Of a stretch of 64,000 nucleotides of DNA, positions 47,980 through 55,699 are shown in pieces. Position 1 is the first letter of the stretch, and each line of letters starts with the position of its first letter. The DNA lies in contig NZ_JAOWPS010000002.1 in assembly GCF_025753795.1 (NCBI RefSeq), forward strand, positions 938,501-1,002,500, read 5' to 3'. The notes beneath the pieces are model-generated. The model ran no database searches. It was not told the origin of the DNA and worked only from the letters and a program-made list of their open reading frames with translations. Source of the DNA: Mesorhizobium sp. YC-39. GTDB lineage: Bacteria > Pseudomonadota > Alphaproteobacteria > Rhizobiales > Rhizobiaceae. The translations under genes were made by a program, and so were the position numbers.

Positions 47980-48005
47980 AACGCAGCGACCGGCCAATGC
48001 GTTCC
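47980..48005 (-). promoter_or_regulatory. EcfG promoter (17-nt spacer) for the 78-aa protein
   Basis: GGAAC-N17-CGTT on the minus strand, 28 bp upstream of the ATG at 47951. Both hexamer cores are exact and 17 nt is within the accepted spacing. Confidence 0.7.
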
Positions 48006-48133
48006 AGGCAGGAACGGCTGCTACGGGTTGGGGACCAGGGAGTTGGGAAACCGGGACAATGGCCGAGTGCACTCGAGAACGGCGGCCCGGCTGGCTGCCG
48101 CCTCGTCAATCTTCCTCGTCAATTCCGGGGAGA

Positions 48134-49111
48134 TCAATCTTCAGGAAAGAAAGCCGGCCCGACCACCCTTACCGGTCTTGTGCCGGCCAGTTTTTCGATC
48201 GACTGATGCTGGGCGGCACCCTTGACCTCCGGGACTTTGGCATCGGGGGCTTCGGATTCGGGGATCTGCGCAACGGTGCCAAGATCCGGTTTTGCCGTCG
48301 GCAATGGAATGATGGCGTTGGCCATATTGGCGGGCGTTACCGTCCGTGCCCTGAGTTCGGCCACCCGCTGGTTGTAACGCTTGACGTCGCACGCTTTGAA
48401 ATTCGCATCGTCGCGGTATCTGAAAGCGGTCGGAAGCTCTACATAGGGTTTTCGCGTTTCCAGCGCGACCATCTCTTCAGTCTCGCGGCTGACGTCGCTC
48501 AGTGTGTAGAGGTCGACGCCGACATCGTCGCAGATGTAGCGGCACTGATCGGCAGTTTCCTTCAGATCGTCCTTTTTGGCGAACTGCGATTTTGGCGCAG
48601 GGAAGAAATATCCGTCCGAAAGGCGGACGCAAAACAGCATCGGGCTGCCGGCATATTTCATGCCGTCGGACCGGGTCTTGGGTGCCGAACGCTGCTGCGC
48701 TTGCTTTTGGTCCTGCTGCTCTTTCTGCCGTTCCTGCTTCTTGGCCGTGGACGTGCAGCCTAGGGAAACGAACCGCGCCCGCAGGCCTGATGTATCCCGG
48801 CCCGAATTCGACGCACTGGCGATCTGGCGTTGCACCGCTGCCTTGCTCTGGATGAGATCGGCGCAGGGATTGAAAAAGAACCCGACCTTCGAATCTTTCG
48901 CCGAGCATCGGCGCTGCTTCTCCAACCTCTGGATCGCGACAAGCTGCCGGCGCAACTGGGCGACCTGCGGGCTTGACCCGGAGCCGCGACCGGCCGAGAG
49001 CATTTGGCCTCTGAGCGCGCTGCAAGTATCCGCATAGGAAGAGGAAACGCCGAGCGCGAATGTCGTTGCCAACACCAGCACCAGCATAGCGTTAGACCAG
49101 AAGCGTGTCAT
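48134..49111 (-). CDS. DUF2865 family exported protein
   Basis: A 325-aa protein with a signal peptide (SNAMLVLVLATTFALGVSSSYA) and the DUF2865 pattern: CSALRGQMLSAGRGSGSSPQ, a coiled region with FFFNPCADLIQSKAAVQ, then the core CVRLSDGYFFPAPKSQF and QCRYICDDVGVDLYTLSD. The family is confined largely to Rhizobiales; role unknown, probably envelope related. Seven or more cysteines suggest disulfides. The start at 49111 (MTRFWSNAML) follows AAGGG; the longer reading adds 35 unlikely residues. Confidence 0.82.
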   Translation of the reverse strand: MTRFWSNAMLVLVLATTFALGVSSSYADTCSALRGQMLSAGRGSGSSPQVAQLRRQLVAIQRLEKQRRCSAKDSKVGFFFNPCADLIQSKAAVQRQIASASNSGRDTSGLRARFVSLGCTSTAKKQERQKEQQDQKQAQQRSAPKTRSDGMKYAGSPMLFCVRLSDGYFFPAPKSQFAKKDDLKETADQCRYICDDVGVDLYTLSDVSRETEEMVALETRKPYVELPTAFRYRDDANFKACDVKRYNQRVAELRARTVTPANMANAIIPLPTAKPDLGTVAQIPESEAPDAKVPEVKGAAQHQSIEKLAGTRPVRVVGPAFFPED

Positions 49112-49216
49112 TGGAGTGACCCTTGCCTTGTTGCCGCCGAGAGCCCGGAACCGCATTCTTGTTGTCCGTGAATAAGACTGAACTAAATGAGGTCGACCTA
49201 ATTCAAGCAAATCCAC

Positions 49217-49560
49217 GATTTCCAGAGATTTTAGTTCTAGTCTATTACACCTGCTCTCGTAAATTCGATATTACACTTTTGTTTCAAGATTGAGACGAAA
49301 GCAGCGGCAACAACGCGGGCATGGTGAAACCGCAATTCGGCTTGGCTTCGACCATGATGGAAAATCAATTATCAATTTAACGCACAACAATCATGGGATT
49401 CCGCGCATAGATCAGAAAATATGTCTTAAATTGTTTATTTAAAATCGAATATTGCATTTATATCATCAATAAGTGATGGTATATTGTAAATATAAGCGGC
49501 TTATGTACAAATTTTCACTTTCCATTTAGGGGAAACGAGGCGCTGCATATCAGTTTTGAT
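49217..49560. other. AT-rich non-coding tract
   Basis: About 340 bp with much lower GC than the surroundings, including runs such as AAATTGTTTATTTAAAATCG and many TpA steps. No open frame of useful length is present. It could be a horizontal-transfer remnant or a target of MucR/Ros-type silencers, which favour such DNA upstream of regulated genes. It lies 175 bp before the 71-aa gene. Confidence 0.5.
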
Positions 49561-49735
49561 TTCCCATTCCTGGATTCTGACGCCAACAGCGGGACTGGAC
49601 GTCAAATTCACGACGCTGGCGCCGGCGCGACCATCAAATTTGGGCGGCCGCTTCCCTGATCAATCCGGCATTGCTGGCGGTTGCGCTGAAACCTTTGCCC
49701 TGCCTCCGACGTTGATGCAGCAAAGGAGACGCAAG

Positions 49736-49951
49736 ATGTCGATCCACTTCACTGTCTCGGACCTGACCAAAAATCTGTTCCACTCGCTGGGACTGGATCA
49801 TCAGCGCGCGCCGCGGCCTCTCAACCCTGAGGAAAAACTGTTGCTGGAATGCTATCTGGCCGGGCAGATTCCGGAATCGGCCTGGAGCGACTATGTCTTC
49901 GAGACGCCGGAACTGGCGCGGCATGTCGAGGCGAGGCGCAGTCACCATTGA
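49736..49951 (+). CDS. Uncharacterised 71-aa protein
   Basis: A 71-aa soluble protein (MSIHFTVSDLTKNLFHSLG...NPEEKLLLECYLAGQIPESAW). The C-terminal half has a helical look with an acidic EEKLLLECYLAG motif. AAAGGAG lies 8 bp before the ATG, so it is probably translated. It is isolated on the plus strand between an AT-rich tract and a bidirectional terminator. I do not recognise a family; the residue pattern does not suggest a RiPP precursor. Confidence 0.65.
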   Translation: MSIHFTVSDLTKNLFHSLGLDHQRAPRPLNPEEKLLLECYLAGQIPESAWSDYVFETPELARHVEARRSHH

Positions 49952-50101
49952 GACGCGTTGAACGGGTTCCAACAGCCATTGAGACAAGTTGCGTAGAGCG
50001 GTGGACGTTTCCGTTTGGGGCGGCTTTTCGGTGGAAATCTGATTGTCATTGGCGGACGTGGGTAAAGACATTGCCGGCGATGAAACACAGCTGAAAAAAC
50101 A

Positions 50102-50128
50102 AAAAGGTCGGCACGTGGCCGACCTTTT
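50102..50128. terminator. Bidirectional intrinsic terminator
   Basis: AAAAGGTCGGC and GCCGACCTTTT flank a 5-nt loop (ACGTG), with an A-run before and T-run after. It lies between the 71-aa gene (plus) and the 117-aa gene (minus), which converge on it. The rest of the 313-bp gap is otherwise featureless. Confidence 0.85.
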
Positions 50129-50264
50129 CTTCTACCTCGGCATCCGCGCCGGTACATCCGCGGTCACGGGCATGAGGTGAACTGCCCCCAGTAGACTGAG
50201 TATTGGTAAACGAAACCTTAATCTTTCCCACACACTTGCCATCAGCCAAATGAACGACGCCTAT

Positions 50265-50618
50265 CTACCGATAGCGCGATGCCAGACAGAGGGCTTCAAC
50301 CTCTTCGAGGTAGAAGCGGCAGCGCATCCGCAGGTTTTCGAGACTGGCGCCGCTGGCCCCGTCGATCTCGACAGTCTGCATCATGAATTCGAAATGGGCG
50401 TGGAAGGCATCCGCCGCTCCCCAAAGCGTATCGAACTGGCAGGTATCGGCCATTGCCTCTGAAACGAGTTGGCGGGCTTCCGCGCGCGCAGCGTCCAACG
50501 ACCACGGCCGTTCGGCGATCAAGGCTTCGAGCCGGCCGAAAATATCGCTCCTGGTTTCGGCGCCCAGGTTTTTCGCGCCCCTGATGTCAGCGCTTTTTAT
50601 AGGTGCGATCATGTTCAT
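50265..50618 (-). CDS. Uncharacterised 117-aa helical protein
   Basis: A 117-aa soluble protein with three predicted helices (SDIFGRLEALIAERPWSLDAA, given as landmark SDIFGRLEALIAERPW; ARQLVSEAMADTCQFDTLW; LENLRMRCRFYLEEVEAL). No signal peptide or known motif. GGAG lies 8 bp before the ATG at 50618. It is 90 bp downstream of the 82-aa gene on the same strand, so it might be the last gene of the RiPP-like unit, though a separate promoter is possible. Confidence 0.65.
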   Translation of the reverse strand: MNMIAPIKSADIRGAKNLGAETRSDIFGRLEALIAERPWSLDAARAEARQLVSEAMADTCQFDTLWGAADAFHAHFEFMMQTVEIDGASGASLENLRMRCRFYLEEVEALCLASRYR

Positions 50619-50708
50619 GTCTTACGCTCCTTTCGTGCCGGATGAGCCGATGCCGGTTTACCGGGCCGGGCCGGGATCAAAGCCGGGTAGTGCGGCCGTG
50701 CGTTTCCC

Positions 50709-50957
50709 TCACGCACCCACCGATTGGGTCCGCACCGCTTTTGGTTGAAACGCCGAGCGGCGAGGCGTGCCAGCGATCAGCCGGACCGGCCGCCCGCCGC
50801 GAAGGACATCGAAAGCTTCGGCATAGGCCATGCCCAGCAGGTAGGCGATCATCGGGAAACGGCTCGCTTCAGCCATGGTCATGGTGGCAATGCATTGAAG
50901 ATTTTCGATTTCGGATTGGCGTAGCGCTTGATTTGGCACGTGGCTGCTCCTGTTCAT
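50709..50957 (-). CDS. Small 82-aa protein next to the SagB-like enzyme gene
   Basis: Starts MNRSSHVPNQALRQSEIENL and contains a hydrophobic helical middle (ASRFPMIAYLLGMAYAEAFD) and a basic C-terminus. It begins 32 bp after the SagB-like stop on the same strand, consistent with an operon; the ribosome-binding site is weak. No family is recognised. A small partner such as a peptide-binding or immunity-type protein would fit but is speculation. Confidence 0.6.
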   Translation of the reverse strand: MNRSSHVPNQALRQSEIENLQCIATMTMAEASRFPMIAYLLGMAYAEAFDVLRGGRPVRLIAGTPRRSAFQPKAVRTQSVGA

Positions 50958-50989
50958 CTGGTGGAACTCGGGGAACACGTACCGGGCAA

Positions 50990-52048
50990 CTAATTGATCG
51001 ACCTGGCTTCGGAATGCGAAGCTGGGACTGCGATGGTCAATGCATAGACTGGCGCGTCGGTGAGGCGCTCCAGGCCGAGCAGACGCTTGATCGCCGAATG
51101 GCATAGCGCCGCCGTCGGGCACGCCGACAAGCCACGATTGGTCGCCGCCAGCATGATGTTCTGGCCGATATGGCCCGCCTCGATCAGGACCACCCGGTAG
51201 GCGTTGGCGTCCTCGTACTTCCACATCGTGCGATCGAGTTTTGCGCAGAGCAGGATCAGGCAAGGCATCGCATCCGCCCATTCCTGGCCACCGATCAGAT
51301 CGGAGATCTTCGGCAGATGGTCCGCTGAAATTCTGCCGAGGTCGTGGTCGGCGGCTGAATAGTGATAGACGCCGGGATCGAGACCTTCGACCGCTTTCGC
51401 AACCACATAGGCTTCGTAGGGATTCCTCGCACCGCCCGAAGGCGTCATCGCCAGCGGCAGTGAACCCACGCAATTGGTGGTTTCGCCGGTAATGCCCATG
51501 CCGGCGAACAGGCAGTCGGAGAGCTGCTTCAATGTGATGGCGGGTGCGCCCGTTGTGCGATTGGTGCGCCGCCGCGCCATCAGTGCGAGCAGGTCATTGT
51601 CGTCCAACGCTTCCGGCAACCGAATGGCGCCAGGCGGGTTCTTGAGCAGAAGGCCCGGCTGCGGAATACGCCCCGCGCGCTCGATCTGCCGCTCCTCAGA
51701 CTGCTCGATGCTGATGAATTCGCTGTCCTGCACGCAAAAATGCATTAGCGCGGTTGGCATGCCCCAGCCCCATTGACCGGAGAACGCCGCCTCCTGTTCG
51801 GCGACCTGCGACCCGGCCGTCACCAGTGCGGAAAAATCGACCAGCTGAGGAACAATAGCCTCGAGCTCGGAATGCGACCAGCCATGGCTGCGCGAGACAT
51901 CTGCCGGCGATGCCCATTTATCCCAGGCCGCGAGAAGACCGATCACCTCGGAACTGCACTCGAACACGCGCCTGGTGAGGAAGTTGCAAGCGGTGACCTT
52001 GCCGGACCCGGGATAGAAGACCAGGGTTTTTGAGGAGCGCATCTTCAT
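50990..52048 (-). CDS. SagB/ThcOx-type nitroreductase-fold dehydrogenase
   Basis: A 352-aa protein. The C-terminal ~200 residues have the FMN nitroreductase fold of SagB-type peptide dehydrogenases: LMARRRTNRTTG, TPSGGARNPYEAYVV, EDANAYRVVLIEAGHIGQNI (as landmark EAGHIGQNIMLAAT) and GLSACPTAAL. The N-terminal part is a SagB-like non-catalytic domain. Such enzymes oxidise azolines in thiazole/oxazole peptides or act on other RiPPs, as TfxB does in trifolitoxin. No YcaO cyclodehydratase is nearby, which is unusual. A 31-aa peptide gene lies 64 bp upstream on the same strand. Start 52048 or 52042. Confidence 0.8.
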   Translation of the reverse strand: MKMRSSKTLVFYPGSGKVTACNFLTRRVFECSSEVIGLLAAWDKWASPADVSRSHGWSHSELEAIVPQLVDFSALVTAGSQVAEQEAAFSGQWGWGMPTALMHFCVQDSEFISIEQSEERQIERAGRIPQPGLLLKNPPGAIRLPEALDDNDLLALMARRRTNRTTGAPAITLKQLSDCLFAGMGITGETTNCVGSLPLAMTPSGGARNPYEAYVVAKAVEGLDPGVYHYSAADHDLGRISADHLPKISDLIGGQEWADAMPCLILLCAKLDRTMWKYEDANAYRVVLIEAGHIGQNIMLAATNRGLSACPTAALCHSAIKRLLGLERLTDAPVYALTIAVPASHSEARSIN

Positions 52049-52112
52049 CGGTTCGACGCCATCGTGAAGACGGGGCGCCGGCAAGCGAAAAACCTGCCGG
52101 CGCCGCGCGGTT

Positions 52113-52208
52113 TCAGCGCTTGTTGTAGTGCATGCCCTGGGTGAAGAAGACGGTCTGCGTGCCAGCGCCGATTGTCAGCTTCGGAGCGGCGTTCACTTTC
52201 TTTGCCAT
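52113..52208 (-). CDS. 31-aa putative RiPP precursor peptide
   Basis: A very short gene reading from ATG 52208 to TGA 52113: N-terminus MAKKVNAAPK, middle LTIGAGTQTV, C-terminus FFTQGMHYNKR. AGAGGGA lies 7-8 bp before the ATG. It is basic, Thr/Gly-rich, with no Cys or Ser. Position right before a SagB-like oxidase gene, with a 64-bp gap, and its peptide size suggest a modified-peptide substrate. Possible target residues are Thr, His, Tyr and Asn. Precursor status is inference; translation is supported by the ribosome-binding site and clean stop. Confidence 0.6.
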   Translation of the reverse strand: MAKKVNAAPKLTIGAGTQTVFFTQGMHYNKR

Positions 52209-52450
52209 TTCTTGTCCCTCTCTTTATGAGTCCACAATGGGATCCGCAGAAAGAAAGTAAGGTCTGAAATCCTAACGACTTCTTAAAAATATAGTAAATT
52301 TTTCAACAATACCGACATGATATAAGATATCATTTTCAATACGGAATGAACCGCAACAACTTACTCCGATATAGAGTAGCTTACATAAAATTTATGCTAT
52401 TATCGAGTAGATTTATACTCAAAATGCGTCACAGGCAGATGCAGAGCCTG
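52209..52450. promoter_or_regulatory. AT-rich control region with four short palindromes
   Basis: Divergent-free gap between the XRE gene stop and the peptide gene, both on the minus strand. It is far more AT-rich than the genome. Palindromes seen: GATAT-N3-ATATC (52319-52331), TACTC-N7-GAGTA (52362-52378), CATAAA-A-TTTATG (52384-52396) and GAGTA-N6-TACTC (52405-52420). Such spacing suits operators of a dimeric regulator, for example the XRE protein encoded just upstream. No firm -35/-10 pair could be fixed. Confidence 0.5.
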
Positions 52451-53197
52451 TCAGTCGACTCCGTCCCGGGCCAGACTGACGACGAGCTGATCGACGCTCG
52501 GGTCGTCGAGCCTGATGACATGCGCCATCCGGATCGCCTTTCTTGAGCTGATGGCAACTTCCTGCCGCATGATCACCGACACGAAAGCCGGCCCGGATTC
52601 GGTCAGCAGCATTGCCCTGCCGGTGAGAACTGGTTCGGAGATGGGCGCCCATTGCACCGAGATAAGCGACGGCTCGCCCGTCTGCCGGCGGTTGATGCCG
52701 CTGAAGTAGATCCAGTTCAGGCGCGAGATTGCCACCCCATAGTGATTGCCGCGCGCGCGTGCCCATGTCGACCCGCGCCGCTCGGACCATCCGGTCACCC
52801 TTCTGAAGGTGACCAGCTCGGCTTCGCGTCGCACGAACGTCACCGAACGCATCAAAAGGTCGGTGCGACCTGGTATGGAAAAATAGGTGAAGTAGGTGCC
52901 GCCGGCGATCGACGGGCTTGGCGGGCGTATCAACTGCTTGAACAGGCTTTCGGAAATCGGCGGCAGGCCTGGGACCGTAGACTCCGCAGCACCATGATCC
53001 TGGTACAACTCGGCCTCGTCGATCTTGAAATAATCGCAGATCAGCTTGGCTGTGGCCTTGTTCGGAACGGTCTGGCCTTGCAGATAGCGCTCGAACTGCG
53101 TGCGGTTGATGCGCAATTCACGGCACACCGCACTTACCGAGGCGTGATCCTTACAGAGCCGCCTCAGATTTGTGGCGAGATTCTCGCGAATTGACAC
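52451..53197 (-). CDS. XRE-type transcriptional regulator with C-terminal ligand-like domain
   Basis: A 248-aa protein. The first ~65 residues are a helix-turn-helix of XRE type (HASVSAVCRELRINRTQFER, then YLQGQTVPNKATAKLICDYF). The remaining 180 residues are beta-rich (GGTYFTYFSIPGRTDLL, VAISRLNWIYFSGINR, SLISVQWAPISEP), perhaps sensing a small molecule or peptide. It lies upstream of and in the same orientation as the peptide/SagB genes with AT-rich palindromic DNA between, which makes it the likely regulator of that unit. GC content is near genomic. Confidence 0.8.
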   Translation of the reverse strand: MSIRENLATNLRRLCKDHASVSAVCRELRINRTQFERYLQGQTVPNKATAKLICDYFKIDEAELYQDHGAAESTVPGLPPISESLFKQLIRPPSPSIAGGTYFTYFSIPGRTDLLMRSVTFVRREAELVTFRRVTGWSERRGSTWARARGNHYGVAISRLNWIYFSGINRRQTGEPSLISVQWAPISEPVLTGRAMLLTESGPAFVSVIMRQEVAISSRKAIRMAHVIRLDDPSVDQLVVSLARDGVD

Positions 53198-53490
53198 GTC
53201 ATCGCCCCCGCAGGCGAATTCAAAGTTTTTTCTGCCCGAATCCTATGGAACCTTTTTCTTCCCTACCCAGTGAACCCATTGATAGCACTCGCATAAAAAA
53301 CCGGTATGATCCCGCCAATGTAACGGCGTGGCGGTCTAAAAAAAACAGCAAATCCGCTAGCGATCCCTGTCATAAGTCCAATTGACAATCGGATTTTCCG
53401 GACGTGATGGCAAATGGCCTGGAATTGCAAAAAGCGCCAGGCGGTTTTGCCAAAAAGCCGGCCCTGCTCTCGATCCGTCCAGTCGGCACC

Positions 53491-54378
53491 TCAGGCCTTG
53501 GCCTGCGATCTCACATAGGCAATATAGCCGCGCACGTCGCTGGCCGGTTCGGCATAGGCCTTGCCAAGTTTCTTCTCCATCGCCGCCATGTAATCCTTGG
53601 CCCATCCGGGCAGTGCATAGTCGATGACGGCCAGGAATTCGAGCGTCGCCGCGAGCCGAATGTCGGCGATCGATGGATTCTTGCCGCCGATGAATGGTTT
53701 GCCGTTCCTGAAGAAGGAGTGAAAGACCTCCAGCGGCTCCGCAATCGCGGCCGCGGCGGCTTTCTGGGCTTCCGACTTCCTGTCGGGATGGGCGTCGCTG
53801 TGGCCGACCTCGCCGGCATATTGCGGGAAGTTCAGCGCCGGATAGGTGGCCCGCGCCACATAGGGATAGAGCGTACCGATGAGATAGAACATGGCACTGT
53901 CGATCATCGCCCGCTTGGCCGGCGCCTTCGGATAGAATTTCTCCAGCCCGTGCTTGTTGGCGAGATACTGCATGATGGCGCAGCTTTCCCATAGGACGCC
54001 GCGCGGCAGGCCTTTATCCTCGATCATCGGTGTCAGATGCGCCGGGTTTCGCCCCATAAATTCGGGCGAGCGCGTAACACCCCATACGTCGGTCTCGAAA
54101 TGGTCGAGCCCGGCCGCGCGCGCGAACACCCGCACACTCATATTGTTGACGCTCGGCTTCAGCATGCTGAGCTTCAGCCCGGCTTTTTTCGTTGATTTCG
54201 CTGCGTTCCGTGTGGACTTCTCGGAAACCTTGGCTGCAGGTTTTGCGGCGGCTTTCTTTGCCGGCTTGGCGGACGCTTTCGCTGCCTTGATCGCAGGCTT
54301 TGTCGCGGCCTTGGCCGCCGTTTTCGTCGCTGCCTTGGCAGCCGGCTTCTTCGCACTCTTCGTTGTCGTCTTTGCCAT
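53491..54378 (-). CDS. Glutathione S-transferase with an N-terminal histone-H1-like tail
   Basis: A 295-aa protein. Residues 1-66 are almost only Lys, Ala and Pro with Thr/Ser (repeats such as AAKPAAK and KAATK), like histone H1 C-terminal tails. Residues about 67-295 are a GST (SVNNMSVRVFARAAGLDHFE, then EDKGLPRGVLWESCAIMQYL, NPSIADIRLAATLEF in the C-terminal domain); lengths fit a normal GST. The tail would bind nucleic acid or membranes non-specifically. It lies 27 bp after the VOC gene and is probably co-transcribed with it. Confidence 0.87.
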   Translation of the reverse strand: MAKTTTKSAKKPAAKAATKTAAKAATKPAIKAAKASAKPAKKAAAKPAAKVSEKSTRNAAKSTKKAGLKLSMLKPSVNNMSVRVFARAAGLDHFETDVWGVTRSPEFMGRNPAHLTPMIEDKGLPRGVLWESCAIMQYLANKHGLEKFYPKAPAKRAMIDSAMFYLIGTLYPYVARATYPALNFPQYAGEVGHSDAHPDRKSEAQKAAAAAIAEPLEVFHSFFRNGKPFIGGKNPSIADIRLAATLEFLAVIDYALPGWAKDYMAAMEKKLGKAYAEPASDVRGYIAYVRSQAKA

Positions 54379-54405
54379 TGTGGTCCTCCCTCGGTTTGGC
54401 TGTCG

Positions 54406-54987
54406 TCAGTATGGATTCTTCGGCGCCCGGTCGTCCGACAAAGTGGCGCGCGAGCGCTCGACCAGCGCCTGGATCGCATCGGCGAGATGTACCTCCGCGA
54501 TGTTGTAGTCGCCACGCGCCACACGCAGATTGTGCGCCTGCATCAGCACGTCGGCATGGGTGAAGCCGGCCGGCGGCTCGAAGCGGTAGGAGGCGAGCTC
54601 GATCAGCAGGCCGAGCGGATCCTCGAAATAGATCGAATCCATGAAGCCGCGATCCTTGACGCCACTGTGCTTGATGGCGCGCTCGTCGAGCCTGGCAACC
54701 GCCTGCAGGAAGGTGACGCGCGACACCGAAAAGGCGATGTGATGGACGCAGCCCGTGTCGGTCGGCGTGCGCCGTTTCTCCGGCGTGCGGCTCTCATCGG
54801 TGAAGATGGTGATCAGCCTTCCGTCGCCCGGGTCGAAATAGAGATGGCTTTCGCTGGCCTTGTCGAGGTTGGGCTGCTCGAAGATGAAAGGCATGCCAAG
54901 CACGCCTTCCCAGAAATCGATCGAGGTCTGACGCCCGGCGCCGACCAGCGTGATGTGATGGACGCCCTGCGATTGCAACTTCTGCAT
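54406..54987 (-). CDS. VOC-family (glyoxalase/dioxygenase-like) protein
   Basis: A 193-aa two-module VOC protein (GVHHITLVGAGRQTSIDFW, with HLYFDPGDGRLITIF; then VHHIAFSVSRVTFLQ and SIYFEDPLGLLIELA). The paired His and Glu positions fit a metal site. It is related to but shorter than the MhqO-like protein at 2756. The start at 54987 has GGGAGGAG 6 bp upstream. It is followed by the GST gene at 27 bp, suggesting joint detoxification of electrophiles with glutathione. Confidence 0.85.
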   Translation of the reverse strand: MQKLQSQGVHHITLVGAGRQTSIDFWEGVLGMPFIFEQPNLDKASESHLYFDPGDGRLITIFTDESRTPEKRRTPTDTGCVHHIAFSVSRVTFLQAVARLDERAIKHSGVKDRGFMDSIYFEDPLGLLIELASYRFEPPAGFTHADVLMQAHNLRVARGDYNIAEVHLADAIQALVERSRATLSDDRAPKNPY

Positions 54988-55164
54988 CTGGCTCCTCCCG
55001 GCCACGCCGCGCCTTGCCGGCGGACGGAAGCTTTGATGAACGGATGCTAATTCAATCCGAGCCGTTGCGCCAGAAGCGCCGGCGCTTCAGGACCCGGGCG
55101 GACCGATCGGCGATCCGTACTTGCCGGCGCCGAAGAATGCGCATCCGCGACCCTTAGATGAAAA

Positions 55165-55605
55165 TCACATATTCTTCATCGGCACGTCGGGATCGACATG
55201 TCCCCCATCGGCAGTGATCTTCAGCCTCGAGAGGTAGTGTTCCCATCCCCTTCGATGGCTGTCACGCTCCTTTGCGTTCGGCAGTCCGCTGTGCGTGAAG
55301 CGGATCAGTGTCCCCGCATCCCTCGCGATCAGGTCGATCTCGACATGGCTGGAGCCGGGCGGCACGGTCTCGTTGTCTTCCCAGCCAAAACTGTAGGCAA
55401 GACGGTGGACCGGGATCACCTCGGTGAACTCGCCGCGCGCCATATGGCGACCACCGACATTGACGAGGAACAGACCGCCCGGCGTTGCATCCAAATTCGC
55501 TTCGGTCCCGATCCATCGCACGATCTGGTCCGGATCCGTCAAAAGCGCGAACACGGTCGCTTGTGGCGCCGCGACCTCAATCTCCGTGTAAACCGATTCT
55601 GCCAT
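55165..55605 (-). CDS. SRPBCC/AHSA1-family protein
   Basis: A 146-aa START-fold protein: VYTEIEVAAPQATVFALLTD, WIGTEANLDATPGGLF, RLAYSFGWEDNE and SHVEIDLIARDAGTLIRFTHSGLP mark the AHSA1/SRPBCC layout (hydrophobic ligand cavity). Members bind lipids or act as toxin-antitoxin-adjacent ArsR partners; role here unknown. It is a single gene divergent from the cyclase. Confidence 0.87.
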   Translation of the reverse strand: MAESVYTEIEVAAPQATVFALLTDPDQIVRWIGTEANLDATPGGLFLVNVGGRHMARGEFTEVIPVHRLAYSFGWEDNETVPPGSSHVEIDLIARDAGTLIRFTHSGLPNAKERDSHRRGWEHYLSRLKITADGGHVDPDVPMKNM

Positions 55606-55699
55606 TGCTCACTCCAGTCACGTCCGCATCGAATGCCGCGTATGATTGAAGCGAATATGGGGAGTTGCAAGAACATGTTCGAGGCGTAAGCATAAGCCG

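Noticed and set aside
52346..52546. 66-codon plus-strand frame across the palindrome cluster
   Set aside because: The first half is AT-rich control DNA and the second half is antisense to the XRE gene; no ribosome-binding site.
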